This document shows positions 22,995-36,176 of a stretch of 64,000 nt of DNA, piece after piece. The notes beneath the pieces were generated by a model that was not told where the DNA came from, made no database searches, and was given only the letters and a program-made list of their open reading frames with translations. Source of the DNA: Tetradesmus obliquus (lineage: Eukaryota > Chlorophyta > Chlorophyceae > Sphaeropleales > Scenedesmaceae); contig CP126191.1 in NCBI GenBank assembly GCA_030272155.1, positions 7,586,501-7,650,500 on the forward strand, read 5' to 3'. The stretch's first letter is position 1; each line of letters opens with the position of its first letter. The position numbers were made by a program, and so were the translations under genes.

Positions 22995-23021
22995 CATGTA
23001 ATGTAATGTAATGTAATGTAA
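22995..23021 (+). repeat. (ATGTA)n tail
   Basis: Five ATGTA units directly downstream of the retroelement-like coding remnant, in the position of a LINE 3' simple-repeat tail. Confidence 0.9.
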
Positions 23022-24236
23022 ATTCCATATGGAACCCCGTCAAGCAGCCATCAAGCACTTTATGCACCACCATGCTTTGAGGTCAACCTAGCTGTTGCAT
23101 CGTACACGTATGCAGTCACTGAACATTGTCATACTATGTACAAAGCACTATCATAGCAACGTTGCCAAGGCGTAGAGGTACGCGTGGATGGCACAGGAGT
23201 ACCAACAGTGCCCCAGGTAGATGATGACGACAACGTCACAACGTCACAACGTCATCAGTGATAAGCGGCCCTATGTAGCCCCTCCAATCAGCAAGGGGAA
23301 TATCCAATTGAGCCGAGGAGGCGAAGACTAAGTACGTCCACCAATGGCAGCATGTTGCTGGTTGAGTAATCATTACTCAGTGACCAACATCGTTGACGAG
23401 GATGGCTAACGCTGCCTGATTAAGCATTTGATGGCCGACGAGCAGTGCAAAGTGTGATGCAAAGTGCCAATTGCCAATGGTGTGCTCGTTCTGCGTGTGG
23501 CTGCAGCTATAGTTCCATCCAGCTGGAAATGAACACCTAGGCTACCTGTGCTCTCACACTGCTAGCAGCGCTGCTCACACTTCTGCTGCTGCTGCTGCTG
23601 AGGGCTCTCGCTCCCCTGCAAGTCGTATGCATCCTTAGCTGCAGAAAACAGCTGTGATGTGGAACCACTGCTTTTTCACATTTGCAGCGGCTTCAGCGGT
23701 GTATTCAAGCCAACACCTGCACGCTGCTACACACTGACAAGCACCACCAAGACTGACAGAAGCAGCATTGTTGACGATGTACCGGGATGCTGACGCTTCA
23801 GGTCATTACGGCTTTGCCTTAAGCATTTTATGCGTTACGGTCACCGATCGCATGTGCAATGGACGACCCGCATTGTTAAGCAAGCCCTGCAAGTAGGGTT
23901 TGGGCATATGACGCGTGGGCATGTGCCCATGGTTTTGTTGAAACGTGACGGCAACGGCCTACTCACCATCGCTTGCTGTCACGTCTTTAGTTTCTGCTTA
24001 GGAGTCGTTTTGTAGAGGGCGCCTGTTGCTTGCAATCGTCGGTCAATCAGCGGGAACGGCTTTACACTCTTGATGCACGCTTCGTTCAACAAAATCTTCA
24101 AACCTTCAATCTTAGCCTGCTTCAGTTCATAATCTTGCATGCAAGAAAGGTGGAACATGCTGTGATAGCGACCTATGTGCTGTGAGCAACTGTTGATGGG
24201 CTTCAGCTAACTGTAAGACTAACAGAGAGGAGAAGC
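23022..24236. other. Intergenic, upstream of the bestrophin-like gene
   Basis: Mixed sequence with short ACAACGTC repeats at about 23231-23250. A 61-aa + frame at 23830-24015 has no recognised relatives. The right end must include the promoter of the next gene. Confidence 0.45.
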
Positions 24237-27200
24237 ATGGCTTCCACATCTTGGAGAAGATGGTGGATGTACCTGAAGCTGAGCTTCCTCCCTCGGCTTT
24301 ACTTCAAACAAGACAAGCAGGAGCGGCTGAGACGATACCTGCGGGCGTTGCTGTACCTTTTCAATGTGCACACGCTGTTCTTGGGAGGGATGGCATGCCT
24401 GAGTGTGTACGTCTGCGACCGATTCCGCTTTTCGTACAACATGGACCTGACGCTGGTGTCAACAGGTGGGTAGCTTTCCACAGAACAGTAACAGCATCAA
24501 GCACAGCTGTTTGTGGCTACAGCAGAGCATTTCCAGGCCGGCAGCCTTGTTGGTGTGGGTCGTGCGTGGCAGTTGCAGTCTGCTGGTCAAGCTGCTTTGA
24601 CGGCATTGCAGTTGCCAAGATGGTAGTAGCTGACAGTGGCATGTTGTTGCCGGCTTCAGAGATCCGGCAAGCAACCGCACTGCAGCGCAGCCCTCTCATG
24701 CATGTACATGCTGCATGTTGCAGGCATCACATTCCCACTCATCTTCAACATACAGCAGGCTTTCACACGGCGCGAGAAGGCATTGACGCTTATTGCCAAC
24801 CTCAAGGCATCAGCAGTGTCTTTGTACTTCATGCACAGGGACTGGGCTCAGGTAGGCAGCAGCTGAACATTGCAGCCTGCAGGAGCGTCTGCTGTTGCAC
24901 GCAGTACACATACATAACGCTGCGTCAGCTGCTGCAGGAGGAGCCGGACCAGAGCAGTCTGTGGCTGTGCAGCCAAATGTAAAGGCACTAGCTAGCCATC
25001 AATTGCTGAGATGACGTGCAACTTGACGGTGTATGTGGCTGCTTGCAGGATGAGAACTTCCCAGCCTCCCTGGGCAATGACCACTCTGCTGCAGCACTGC
25101 ACTGCAAGATGCTGCTGATGGACCTGCTGCGGGACGTGCGCAAATACCTGGTGGCGCACAGGTCAGCAGCTGGCAGCTAAGCTTGCAACGCAGTGCAGTA
25201 CAGTGCAGTGCAGTGCAGTGCAGTGCAATGCAGTGCAGCAACATCAAGCGCCCTGGCATGCGCTCTTTGGCTGGCTGCAGGATGGGCACATTGGAGCAGC
25301 AGCAGCAACAGCCGACGTGTGCAGTGTTGCGTGAAGTTGGCATTCGCTGCCTCGATGTTGCAGCACTTGCTGCTAACAGTCCGGATATCAGCGAGACACG
25401 CTGAGCATGTAAAGGCATGCTGGTTCTGTCACAGATTCAATGCAGCCACCACCACCTGCACGCTGTAATGAAGCCGTCGATGCCATGACATTGTTGCGTT
25501 CTTGATGCTGCGTTGTGTGCAGTCCTTACGAGAGCTATGCCGAGCAGCGACTGACTGCCAAGCACAACCCTTACGTCAACATGCTGCTGGCAGGTGAACT
25601 TGCAGCCACAGCACTGTGCCACACATGCCAGCATGTGCACTGTGTGCATGTTTTACAGCTGGCAGCGGAGCAATGATGCGAGGAGATTTTTGCAGGCATG
25701 TGCCACATGAGCTCGCATACAATAACAAACAAAGAGCATGCCATGCAGAGTGGATACATGTTCTTGACCATGTACGTGTTCTGTCCTGCAGACATGTCCC
25801 TGTCAGGCGCTAGCCAGCTGTCATTTGAGGTGAGACTTGTTCCAGCGTGCAGCACAGCCTCATCCAGCACACCCCAGCATCAGGCAGTTGAACAGATTCA
25901 AGGCAAATCGAGCATTCAGCCATGCCGTGCTTCTTGCTGTTGCAGGCGGCAGTGGAGAGGTACCAAAAAACTGACCCAGCCACTGCAGCGCTGCACCGGT
26001 GCTACCGCGGCTTCAGCAGGCTGTCCGTGCTCAACGAGCGCCTGGGCCTGCGCAGTGGCTACACCAAGGGTGGTAAGTTGCGAGTGCTCTGCCCCATGCT
26101 GTCTAAGCAGTGTGTTTCTGTCGGCTCTGCATATGTCCTGCTGCCATGATGGAGCATGCTGTGCATTCGTTGCAATGCCAGCAAATGGCGGCTATAGGTC
26201 ATGTTTTTCTGCTGCAGCTGACCTGTTTGTGCAGCTACTGCTTCAAGCAGTACTGTTGACGCAACCATTCTTATCTGTTCCAACTGCTGCTGCATGCGTT
26301 GCGCCAGGTGAGGGCGGAATGTCGCGCACCAACCAGTACCTACGGTGAGCAGCGAGCCCAGCTGCCTGTCAGGTCAGGCCTGAAGCATGCAAGGACGGCC
26401 GTGCACTGGTTACCTTGCTGGGCGGCCGGCAGCCATAATCAGATTGTATCTGCATTGCTGTTTCCTACCTAGCATATAGGCCTGTAGTTCAGCAGCTCAC
26501 ACTACCATGGCGACTACGTTAGTGTTAGAGCGCGATTTTATACATGTGTGCTGCAGGTACATGATTGCCAACCTGGAGGAGCTGCGCATGATCAGGGAGT
26601 ACAGGACGCCCATCATGATGAGGTGCGGAAAGCATGCTGCGGATACCTAACGGCTAACTTGCTTGCTTACCTGCTGCTTGTACATGTGGTGTACATTGGT
26701 CTGACTCATACCGCTGGTCCTGGCATGCAGGTACGCCAATGGCGTGCTCATCCACATCTTCTCCATGGTGCTGGCACCGTACTTTGTGCACTTCTGCGAC
26801 AGCTGGCAGAGCCTGGGGTACAGCAGAAACAGGTGGGCTGTGCTGTCAGGGCTGCTGGCTTTGGGCGGGGCAGGGCGCCAGCCACCATCAGCACACATGC
26901 CTGATCAGCATGCACGATGGTGTCCACCATTAAATGTCATGACAGGCGATCCCAGGTCTTGTGTCACCCTGCCTGCAACATCATGTTGATGATCAAGCAA
27001 GCACACGAGCACGTGCACTCACTGCAATGTTGCGCTGCCTGCCTTGCTGCAGCTGCCCAGCCGGGTACAATGCCGCCATCGTGTTCACCGTCATCTGCAT
27101 GCTGCTGTACAACGTGCAGCAGGACATTGAGCAGCCTTTTGACGTGAGTTGCGCTGGCTTCATGCATCTGCTTGCGGTAGTTGCAAGGTTGGCAGCATTC

Positions 27201-28428
27201 TAAGCACTTCGTGCACAGCAATTGTGCTATGCTGGCGCTGCCAGCCGACAGCTGACAGCAGCAGCAGCTGCTACAATGTTGTTACTACCAGTTGGTAGTG
27301 GCTTGATGTTCTCTTTGCTGTTTTCCGCAGATGGAGAGCCTAGATGACGTCTTCTTTGATGTGCAAGATGAGGTGATGGACGACGTCATGTCACCAATGA
27401 GGACAGGTGGGTGCCACCTTCTCACCATAAAGTTACTGTGCACGTAATAAACACGCCATGCACCTGCTGCTGGCAGCGCTGTGCTCGGGACATGCATTGA
27501 TCACCAAACCACCAAACAGTGCAAGCACTTGGCTGCCTTTGCCAATTTCCATGCCCACCTCACCCCGCACCTGTCGCTGGCCCTTGCAGCTGCCCCAAGT
27601 GGCTTCAGCACCCCCAGGCCTCATGGGCCTGAGTCCTACTGCAGTGCAGCCATGTGCCCTGGCAGCCCGGGCATGCGCAGCCAGCCAGACCCGCACATAC
27701 ACATGCCCTGGGCAGCAGCTGCATTGGCTGCTGGTGGGGGCGGCTGCGGAGCGTCCAAGCTGTCTCAGCAGCCCTCACTGCTGGATCCAGTGGATGAAAA
27801 CTCATCAGAGGGCACAGGGTTTGTAGCAGTGGGCTTTGCAGGCACGCATGCAATGCGGCGCGTCAGCAGCAGGGAAGCAGTCAGCAAGCAGACGCTGCAG
27901 CAGCAGATGCATGAAAAGCACATCACTTGGGGTGCTGCCGGCAGCGCTGCCAGCGGCTGCAGCACCCCTCTACGAGGCACCTCCCCACCTGCGTCGCAAA
28001 CTGGCGCCATGCCATGTGTTGGCGGCGCAGCAGAAACAGCGCGCAGCTGCAGCAGGGAGATGGCGGCGCTGCAGAGCGCTGGCAGCAGCAGCAGCAGCAT
28101 TGACAAGATGGCCGTATACGCTAACGATGAGGAGCAGCAGGTTGGTTCAGCTGGCCCGCGGCAGCGCCACACTCCACGCGGTACAGCAGCTGCTGCAGCA
28201 GCAGTTATGAGTGGCAGCTTCACGGGCATGAGCATATCAGCGGCACCTGCTGGCAGGGGCAGCAGGCGTACAAGTGACAAGGGTGACATGGAGGGGCAGC
28301 ATGTTGTGCCCGTGGTATCTGCAGCAGGGCAGGAGCCGGGGAGCGAGCGCATCAGCAGCACATCTAGCGGCAGTGCTGAGTCATCAAGGCTGATCAAGTC
28401 AGCTTTGTTCAGCAGCGCAGAGTGGTAG
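24237..28428 (+). CDS. Bestrophin-like multi-pass membrane protein
   Basis: Twelve exons: 24237-24465, 24724-24851, 25049-25161, 25523-25593, 25792-25829, 25946-26072, 26308-26344, 26557-26622, 26731-26832, 27053-27143, 27331-27406, 27590-28428, giving 638 aa. Hydrophobic helices lie at ~35-60 and in exon 2 (GITFPLIFNIQQAFTRRE), with two more in exons 9-10 (VLIHIFSMVLAPYFVHF, AAIVFTVICMLLY), followed by an acidic QQDIEQPFDMESLDDVFFD. This layout resembles bestrophin/UPF0187-type anion channels, where an acidic stretch follows the last helix, but the match is by pattern, not by a signature I can prove. The last exon adds ~280 residues rich in Ser, Ala, Gly and Gln with no predicted fold, probably a regulatory cytosolic tail. 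The gene model is strong. The family name is tentative. Confidence 0.6.
25191..25239 (+). repeat. (CAGTG)n pentanucleotide repeat
   Basis: Roughly ten CAGTG units with one or two substitutions, in intron 3 of the bestrophin-like gene. Confidence 0.93.
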
Positions 28429-30925
28429 ATTGTTCAACCAACAGCCTCGAGCTTCTATGCGTGTCTCTTGTGGACAAGGGGTGCATTCGTTGTAGGTATC
28501 AGACCCCATCAGACCAGCTGGTGAATAGCAATATTGCTGTACGTTTTCATTGAAAACCTTTATGAACTGTTAGCATGTGACTTGTACAACAGAGGTTTAT
28601 ACCTGCCAGCTGGTCTTGGTGAGCACTTTTCCGTGACCTCTGTGCTCGCCATGATTGCTTGGGCCAGAGCGATGTTCTGCTCATCCTGGTGTATGCAGCA
28701 GTGCTGGCCAGCTACAGCTGCCGCATGAAAGTGAGCATGCGTGTTGCGTGAGTTGCTGTGATGTGTGCTAATGCTATGCGGTGGCTCATCTGCTCAACAC
28801 TGACGCAGTGACTCAACAGGTCAGGATTGTTCTTACAGGCATATGACCCAGGTGACTGGTGTGACTGCCAAAAGCTGGCATTGCATTGTGCATACACATG
28901 TGCCACACACTAGGCCTGTTGATGCCAGGTGTGCCCTGCAGTTTTGTATGGTGGGATGTACCACGTGGTGAGTGCACTCACCTTCCCGCAGAGCGATTGT
29001 TTGCTATGTCTTTGCATCAGCAGCATGAGTGCTCGGCAATTGCTGAGCATTAGAGGCTGGTGCGCATTTAAAATTTAGTGGCAGTAGGGTGCTGGTGCTG
29101 CCAGCAGCAGGGCTCTCATATATGGTAGCCTGTGAAGGTCTGCTGCCTTCAAAGGTGCTCAGATGAGCCTGGGCGCAGGTATGATGTCAAGAAGGGAGTG
29201 AGTAAAGATGCGGGTGTTTGCGGATGCTTCGACCACTGATAGGCATGTTGGTGTGATTCGCTCATATATGGAATGTCTGCCAGGCCCTAGGCCGCTGTGC
29301 ACGACTATTCATATTCACGCAGCGATCTGAACTCAGTGACTGACAGCAAGCAGTAACATACCATATTGATGTTGTTGGTCGGGCAACATCAGAGGCATCC
29401 ATGGCACTTGGACGGCATCGTGCTGTGTGATGTTCACCTCCAACTTCAAGTGACGTGTTACACCGTGTGGGTCTGGCCATAGCGGCAGCTCCTACATGTT
29501 GTGCTGTACGGCGCCGCAACGCTCGATGGGCAGGTGGGCGTGCATCACTGCGCCAGAGATCAGCTGCTGGGACATCAGGTGTGTGTTGCTGGAGCACAAG
29601 CGGCTGCAGCGCAATGTCAGTAGGCACTGGACACTGGCCATGGGTCAACAGCACCGTGCTTTTTACAGAAGTAGCACAGCGCCAGCATGCAACGCGTTCA
29701 GCATCACAGATCGTGCACCACCAAGTGCGGGCGCCAACTTGCATCAGAAGCTTGATGCCCTTCTTGCCTCTTCCAACAATGAATGCTGAGCAACAGTGTG
29801 CAGCTTGCGCCACACATGATGCAGCACGCCAGGCAGAGGCTGAAGCTGCTGACCCTGGTGCAGCATGCGCACACCGCCAAGAAAAGCAACAGGTGCGTGT
29901 GCAAAAACTGAAGGCAGCCAAGCCCAGACGTCACCACACACGACATGTGTGAAGGCGGACAAGGCATGTCCTTTTCAATGGATGAGGCCAAGCATGGCAA
30001 AGGGCTGCAAGCCACACTGTGAGCAAGGAGCCAGCACGCGTGTTTGCTTGCAGCGCACGATGCCCGTGATGTGCCCCCGCACAGCAAAGCTGGTCACACA
30101 ACTGGCTCGCCTATACATCACAGCTGCACTCTCCAGTTTGCGCCCATTATCAACAAGTGCAGAATACACAGATCGCACGCAACATCTGCACAGCCAAAAG
30201 AACGTCAAGCTGCAGCATACAAAGACACCTGTGTTACTGGTGGACCCGGTAACTTTGCAGTCGAGCCTGTATCAACAGTCGCCTCTACTGTTGTCCTGCA
30301 CCTCAACATGCCACAACTGTGTGCAACCACAGATGAAACTGCCAAATGTGTGTTGCAACTGCTACCAAGTGCTGTGGTGTACTGGTGGCCCTACGCATAT
30401 ACATACTGTATAATGACATTGATCAGCTGTAGCTAACAGGGGACATCTGTTCACCGGCTAAACATGCTGTCACTGGCTACATGCAGACACTCTGCCGGCT
30501 GCACATCGAAATTGGCCCACACAAGCCACCTCTGTCTGCATGCTAACAACAGCAGCACGCATACCCGCTGTACCGCAGCACTCCTACCCGCCTTACTGCA
30601 AGGCTCACTTCATCGCAACAGCTGCGTCCAGCGTTCACCCAGCACCTCGGGGCCTAACTCAACCACACTGCTCCTGACGCGCCAAATGTCCCCAGCCCTC
30701 ACATTGGCAAACTCAACCCTAGCCCATCAGGCTGCTGACAGACGCTTGCTCCCCAGCTGATCACGTCGCTGATACTCACACCCGTACATTCTCCCGCACA
30801 CCACAGCCTGCTGCACTACCGGCTGTTGCAAAGGAGCAAGCTGCCTGCAGCCTTCCCTCAGCAGCAACTGCACACACACCATCGAAAGAGCAACCGCACC
30901 AGCACAATCACAGCACAACACCGCA
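28429..30925. other. 2.5-kb intergenic region, no gene recognised
   Basis: The left part should hold the 3' UTR of the bestrophin-like gene and the right part (C/A-rich on +) the 3' UTR of ARC6. One possible exon on the + strand, about 29804-29890, lies between a CAG acceptor and a GTGCGT donor and reads APHMMQHARQRLKLLTLV. No companion exons could be joined to it. Other frames look like composition artefacts. Confidence 0.4.
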
Positions 30926-33900
30926 TCAGTTGCCGCCGCCAAAGATGCCAAAGAGCCCGCCAGCGCCCTGGTCCTTCCCGCGCACCTGCAGCCCCTGGAT
31001 GCGCCACTGCAGGTCGCTGCACAGCACCACGTCATACTCCACATCATACTCGTTGCTCCAGCTGTTGCCCTGCTGGCCGTCAATGCCCCACGTGCTGCTC
31101 TTCTCCCCAATGCGCGCTGTAACAGCCACGCGCTGCCCTGAGCTGCTGCGCGGCTCCAGCTTCACAACCTCTGCCTTCCACACACTGGAGGTCCTGAACC
31201 AACCCTGGGAGGCCCAATCCTCGCTCATGCTGACAAACTGCTGCAGCGCATTGCCCACACACACGCCAGCCAGCTGCGACTTGTCAAACTCACTGCTGAG
31301 CGCAGCAGCCTTGGCAGCCTGGAAGCGCTTGACCAGCTTCAGCGCCTGCGCCTTATCCAGCTGCTTGATGGCAGGGGCGGCGCTGCTGCTGGCGGCAGCA
31401 CTGCGCTGCACAGATGCCGCGGTCTGGCCGGGAGCCGGCGTCAGCGCGCCGTCGTTGCTGCGGCCGCGTGCAAGCGCAACGCCAGCTGCGGCGACTGCCA
31501 GTGCAGCTGCAACAGCAACAGCGGGCCACTTGCTGCCCAGCCTGCCCTGCAGCTCCCCAGAGGCCTGCTCAAAGCCAGCTGCCAGATTAGCTGCAGCAGC
31601 CTGTGCAGCAGCTGCGGAGCCCTGCACCTGCCGCGCCAGACCACCGCCAGCCTGCTGCTGCTGCTGCTGCTCCCAGCCTGCTGCAGCTCCATACTCATCC
31701 TCCTCAGGGCTACCTGCCCTGAGGCTGCCATCACCCATGTCAACTGCAAGCCGGCTGGCCAGTGGTGCGCCGCTGCTGCTGCTGCCGCCAGCGCGGATGC
31801 CTCCCAGCTTGCTGCCTGCGGACTTTGCTGACTCAGCAAATTGCCGCACCAGCGGCTGCACAGACATGACAGCATCCATGAGGGAGCTCATGCGGCCCAC
31901 CAGGCCTGCCTGTGCCTCCTTGTCCTCCTCCAGCTGCTGCTGCACCTGGGGCGAGTCGAAGTAGGCGGGCAGGGAGGTGGAGGCGCCCTGCAGCTGCGAG
32001 GTGTCGGGGAAGCCAGCAAACACCACCTGCAGGCATGGCAAATGTGCACGCGCAGGTGGGCGGACAGACAGGCAGCATGTGAGGCAGCAGCCACTACCCG
32101 GCCCCATCCCACACCACTCCACAAAGCAGAACTCGACACTTCAACTTGCACATCCACAAGCATGCGCTGCTTCTCTCAGCTGACACGCGGCTCCCTGCCA
32201 TGCTGTGCCACCTGCTGTCCAGCAACTCCCCGCATCAAGCAGCAGCACGCGCACCTTGCTGAGGAACACCTCAGTGTACAGGCACAGCCCTGACAGCATC
32301 TCAGGCTCATCAGGCGCAGAATGCGCGGCCAGGAAGGAGTAGGCGTCAGCGCCTGGCGGCAGCCTTGTCACTGACACCAGGTCAGGCTCGTCATCATCAT
32401 CACCAGGGGCAGATGTGCCTGATGACGCGTGGCTGTCCACAGGCCAGCTGATGAACGCATCGGGCGGCGCGCTGCAGGAGAGGGGTGCGTGTGGTTGTGG
32501 ACAGGAGGCAGAGCAACAGGCAGCAGCAGCAGCAGATGTGAGCTGGCAGCCAAGCACCCTTGTCGCTGCAGCAGAGGTGCTTATCAGTAGCCTGCTGCAT
32601 GCTGCTGGGCTTGCAGCAGCATTTGTACAGCAGGACAAACGGCGCCTGTCAAGCACGGACATCCTGCAGGTTCCACAAGCACCATAGTGTTCACATCCTA
32701 CCTACAGGAACACACCAGCAGCACATCAGGAGACTGTGCAGCTGCTGCTCCTGCACACAACCCTGCCCAGCAGCTACGCTGCCTTGCAATGCGCCCCCGC
32801 CTCACCTCGCTGCCTCCTTGACGCACGCCACTGCCGCCTCAGTCTCCCCCAGCAGCACGCCAGCCACCGCACGCAGCAGCAGCACCTCGCAGGAGGCCGG
32901 CACCGCACGCAGCAGCTGGCTGGCGGTGCGGATGGCTGGGGGGCGGCGCTCAGTGAAGCCCACCGCAATGTGTGCCGTGGCTGCGATCTGCAGAAGCCCA
33001 GGGTACAGCCTGCAGGGCCAGGCGCAGCAGCAGCAGCAGCAGCAGCACTCAGGTGAAGGGTTCAAGTGGGTGCGATTGTCTGCTGCATAAGAACACTGTC
33101 GCTTTTCCTAGGCCAGCACTCGTATGCATTTCTAGTCACTGCTCCTGGGCTGTGACAGCACTGTCCTGAAAGCAGGCCCGCACTGCGCTGGCAGCTACAA
33201 TCTTCCCAAACACCGCCAAGCCGCTGCCTCAGCAAGCCGAATATCCCCGCCCCTCACCATGGTGTGCTGGCGGCATTCCTTGCCACCTGCTCCCAGGGGG
33301 CCATGCCCACAAGCTCGCTGCTGCTCAGGCAGTCCACCACCAGCCGAATGTAATCAGACGTCACCGCAGCCGCGCCATTGGCAGCAGCACCGCCCTGCGC
33401 CGCCTCATCGCCGCTTGCAGCAGCAGCAGCAGCGATGCTGCCGTTAGCGCTGCCCATGGAAGCAAAGAAGCCACCGCCCAGCCCCATCATGCGCGGCATG
33501 GAGGAGCCTGCAGCAGCAGCACCGCCGCCGGCGCCCTTGGACAGCAGTGCGCGCAGCATGCTGATCGCGCGGCGACGTGCGGGCGCTGCCTCTGCTGTCA
33601 TGGGGCCCCTCAGCTGGTCCAGGATGCGCTGCACGGCAAAATTGTCGACTGCGTCCTGGATGTCTGCGGCCAGGCCGGGGGCCAGGGGCGGCTCGCCGCC
33701 ACTCTGCAGCAGCGCCAGCGCATCCTCCAGTACTGCGCAGCCGTCAGCAACCTGCGCAGCAGGGCAGCGATAACAAAAAAACAGGCGATGTTGCCACAGG
33801 CGCAGCGCAGCGATGTGTGCTTGGGAGTGAGGAGAGGTGGGTGAGGTGACTGCAGTTGGCAACACTGTTGTTATTGATGACGTAACGCACCTAGCCGTGC

Positions 33901-35195
33901 AAGCCGACCCTTGCCTCCTTGCTGCTCAGCCTCCCCTGCACACATCCCACCCCAGCCCAGCTGCTGCAACCGAACCAGTCTCACTGCTGCAGTCTCTGCT
34001 AACCAACCTAGTACTAACCTATCTGCTATTGCCCCTACAGCTGCGCCTGTTACGTTCCCTGCGGCTGCTGCCGCCTCTGCCTCCCCTGCTGCTGTTGCTG
34101 CTGCCGGCTCACCTTCTGGTCTGCCAGCAGGTCGCGTGCGATGTTGCAGCGCGCCACCGCCAGGCTCAGGATGATGTCGCGCTTGTAGGTCTTGCGCATG
34201 TCCCAGTTGTCCAGCAGCTTGGTGGCCAGCTGGTACACGGACTCGTTCTGGTTGATCTGCAGGTGTGCGTGCGTTGGTGGTGTTAGTTATTCACAGCAGT
34301 TGGGGTGCCGTGTCAAATGAAGTGTTTGAAAGGCAAGAGCACAACACACAAGCATCCACTTGGCAGTTCCCACAGCGTCACCTGACCCAGAAGCTCTGCG
34401 TTGTGTTTGTGTGAAGCCCAGCTGACACGTAGCATAGACGGGCATGCTTGCCTGTAGAACTAGAAAGAAATGCACATGTTGCAGGTACAGATGCATGGAT
34501 ATTGCACAGATTGCTGTACTCGACCACCGCGCCACTGCACCTCAGCCAGCCATGCACACAATAAGCACGCACCTGTGCAAGCAGCGCGAGCGCACTGGGC
34601 AGCAGCTGCACCGGCACATCGATGCCCTTGCTGTCCTGCTTCACCCTGCCTTCCTGCAGCAGCGCACGCTCCTTGATGTTGTCCAGCAGCTCCCGCCTGC
34701 CCTCAACAACATCCTCGCTGTAGCCCTGGGTTAAGGGCAGCGTCCAAAGGTAGTCGTGTGCCTTTGTCACGTCGCACAGCAGGTAGGAATCCCTGCCATG
34801 CAGGTCAAGCAGCTGCAGCACAGGCAGCAGCAGAGGGAGGGGGCAAAGCAGCAACCGGGTGAGCAAGGAAGAGCTCACAGCTGCATGCAGAACCAGGCCG
34901 CTGATATGCTGTTCTGAATGCATTTTAGAAAGAGTTTACCCACCTCTGTGCAGTCAAACTCGAGGTGCAGGTACTCAAGCTCCTGCTCCTCCACTTCTCC
35001 CGCTCCCTGCTGCCTGAACTGCACGATCTGCCTTGACTGGCGCCCTGAGCCGCTGCCAACAGCGGCGCAGTTAACACGCCTTACACATGCTTGCTTGGTG
35101 GGCCTGCCAAGGGAAGCTGTGCGTCCAGGCAGCACCGTCGGTTGAGCTTGCTTCACACCAGCCGCTGGCAGCAGTTGCCCGAGTCGGAGTTGCAT
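30926..35195 (-). CDS. ARC6: Chloroplast division protein ARC6
   Basis: Seven exons: 35195-34944, 34812-34573, 34256-34113, 33751-33258, 33009-32806, 32471-32255, 32026-30926, giving 883 aa (Arabidopsis ARC6 is ~800). ARC6 spans the inner chloroplast envelope and anchors the FtsZ ring. It descends from cyanobacterial Ftn2. The first ~80 residues look like a transit peptide. The ARC6 N-terminal region is readable in GYSEDVVEGRRELLDN and in KRDIILSLAVARCNIARDLL...VLEDALALLQ. An Ala/Gly-rich stretch follows, then a membrane helix WPAVAVAAALAVAAAGVALA, then the C-terminal DUF4101-like domain (WASQGWFRTSSVWKAEVVKLEP...SNEYDVEYDVVLCSDLQWRI), which in plants lies between the envelopes and binds PDV proteins. 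The start is the first ATG; an upstream in-frame GTG was rejected. PARC6 is the main alternative. Head-to-head with the ferredoxin gene. Confidence 0.85.
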
Positions 35196-36176
35196 GGTTT
35201 GTTTTGAAACTTTCTTATGATCACGATAATGTAGCAGAGAACGGACTTGCAAAGCCACGGTAACGGGTGGTGTCTCTGTCAAATACACAACTTGCTGATG
35301 TTGCCGAAACCGCTCTCAAACTTATCGATCGCCAATAAATGCACGCCCACGGCCTGGTTGGAAGCAAGGCACAAGCCAATTCAAACGTCGAACCCTGCAT
35401 ACCTGAACCTCATTTTCGGATGTTGATAGTGCAGCGTGCCTTGGTAACTGCAATGGTGTTGCTGAAACTCTTCATCATTATTTCCGAACATATGTGGTCA
35501 GTGATTGTCAGCATTAAGAGGTAAGTGACCAGCGGTTCCTGATCACGCACATGGGTGCCACAAGCTGCGCAGTGAGGCGTGCTTGTCCCATCTCAACCAT
35601 ACGCCAAGCACACATGTAACAAAGCTTGCATGTCTGCTTGCTTTACAGCCGCCTTGAAAGCGCTGTATAAACATTGGTGGTCATGCTACAGCGTAAACTT
35701 CGCACCGTCCTGCCTGAGAACGGTGTCAAGCTGCCTACACTACAACTGTGTTAAGTTTGTTCTACTTTGCGAATGTCTGGCAGCTGAAGTGCCTGCAGCT
35801 GCAAACCAGCACGTCCTGGTGCCACATGGCCCACCACCAGTGGTGGTCCACCACCCCTGCCAGCTCGAACAGCCACAATTGGAAAGATCGGCAGTACCTT
35901 GAACCATCAACGAGATGTTAGCGCTGCGTATACTACGCTCGCCCGTCAATCCTTGTGATTGTCATTGTGTCACCCCGAAACGTTATTGTGAGCTGTACTT
36001 TCTTGATGCAGGACTGCACAGAAGAAAGGATTCGTGACTCAGATCAAGTGTTTCGACGTGCTGCAATAGCAAGTCCTGTTCGTTTCTCACCCTGGTTTCG
36101 AGGGAATTCGCTTGCTGCGTGCCTCATCACTTTAGTGCGCTGTCCGGGATCTACATTCATATCAGCAAGTTTAGCC
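35196..36176. promoter_or_regulatory. Shared upstream region of ARC6 and FdC2-type ferredoxin
   Basis: The 981 bp between two divergent start codons of chloroplast-directed proteins. No TATA box or repeated element stands out. Frames at 35579-35902 (+) and 35949-35740 (-) were judged non-coding. Confidence 0.45.

Noticed and set aside
29262-29921. 219-aa minus-strand open frame
   Set aside because: Composition-driven (Cys, Ala, Arg, His in excess), overlapped by equally long frames on the other strand, no recognised domain.
30930-31964. 344-aa + strand open frame
   Set aside because: It is antisense to the last ARC6 exon, whose minus-strand translation has clear homology.
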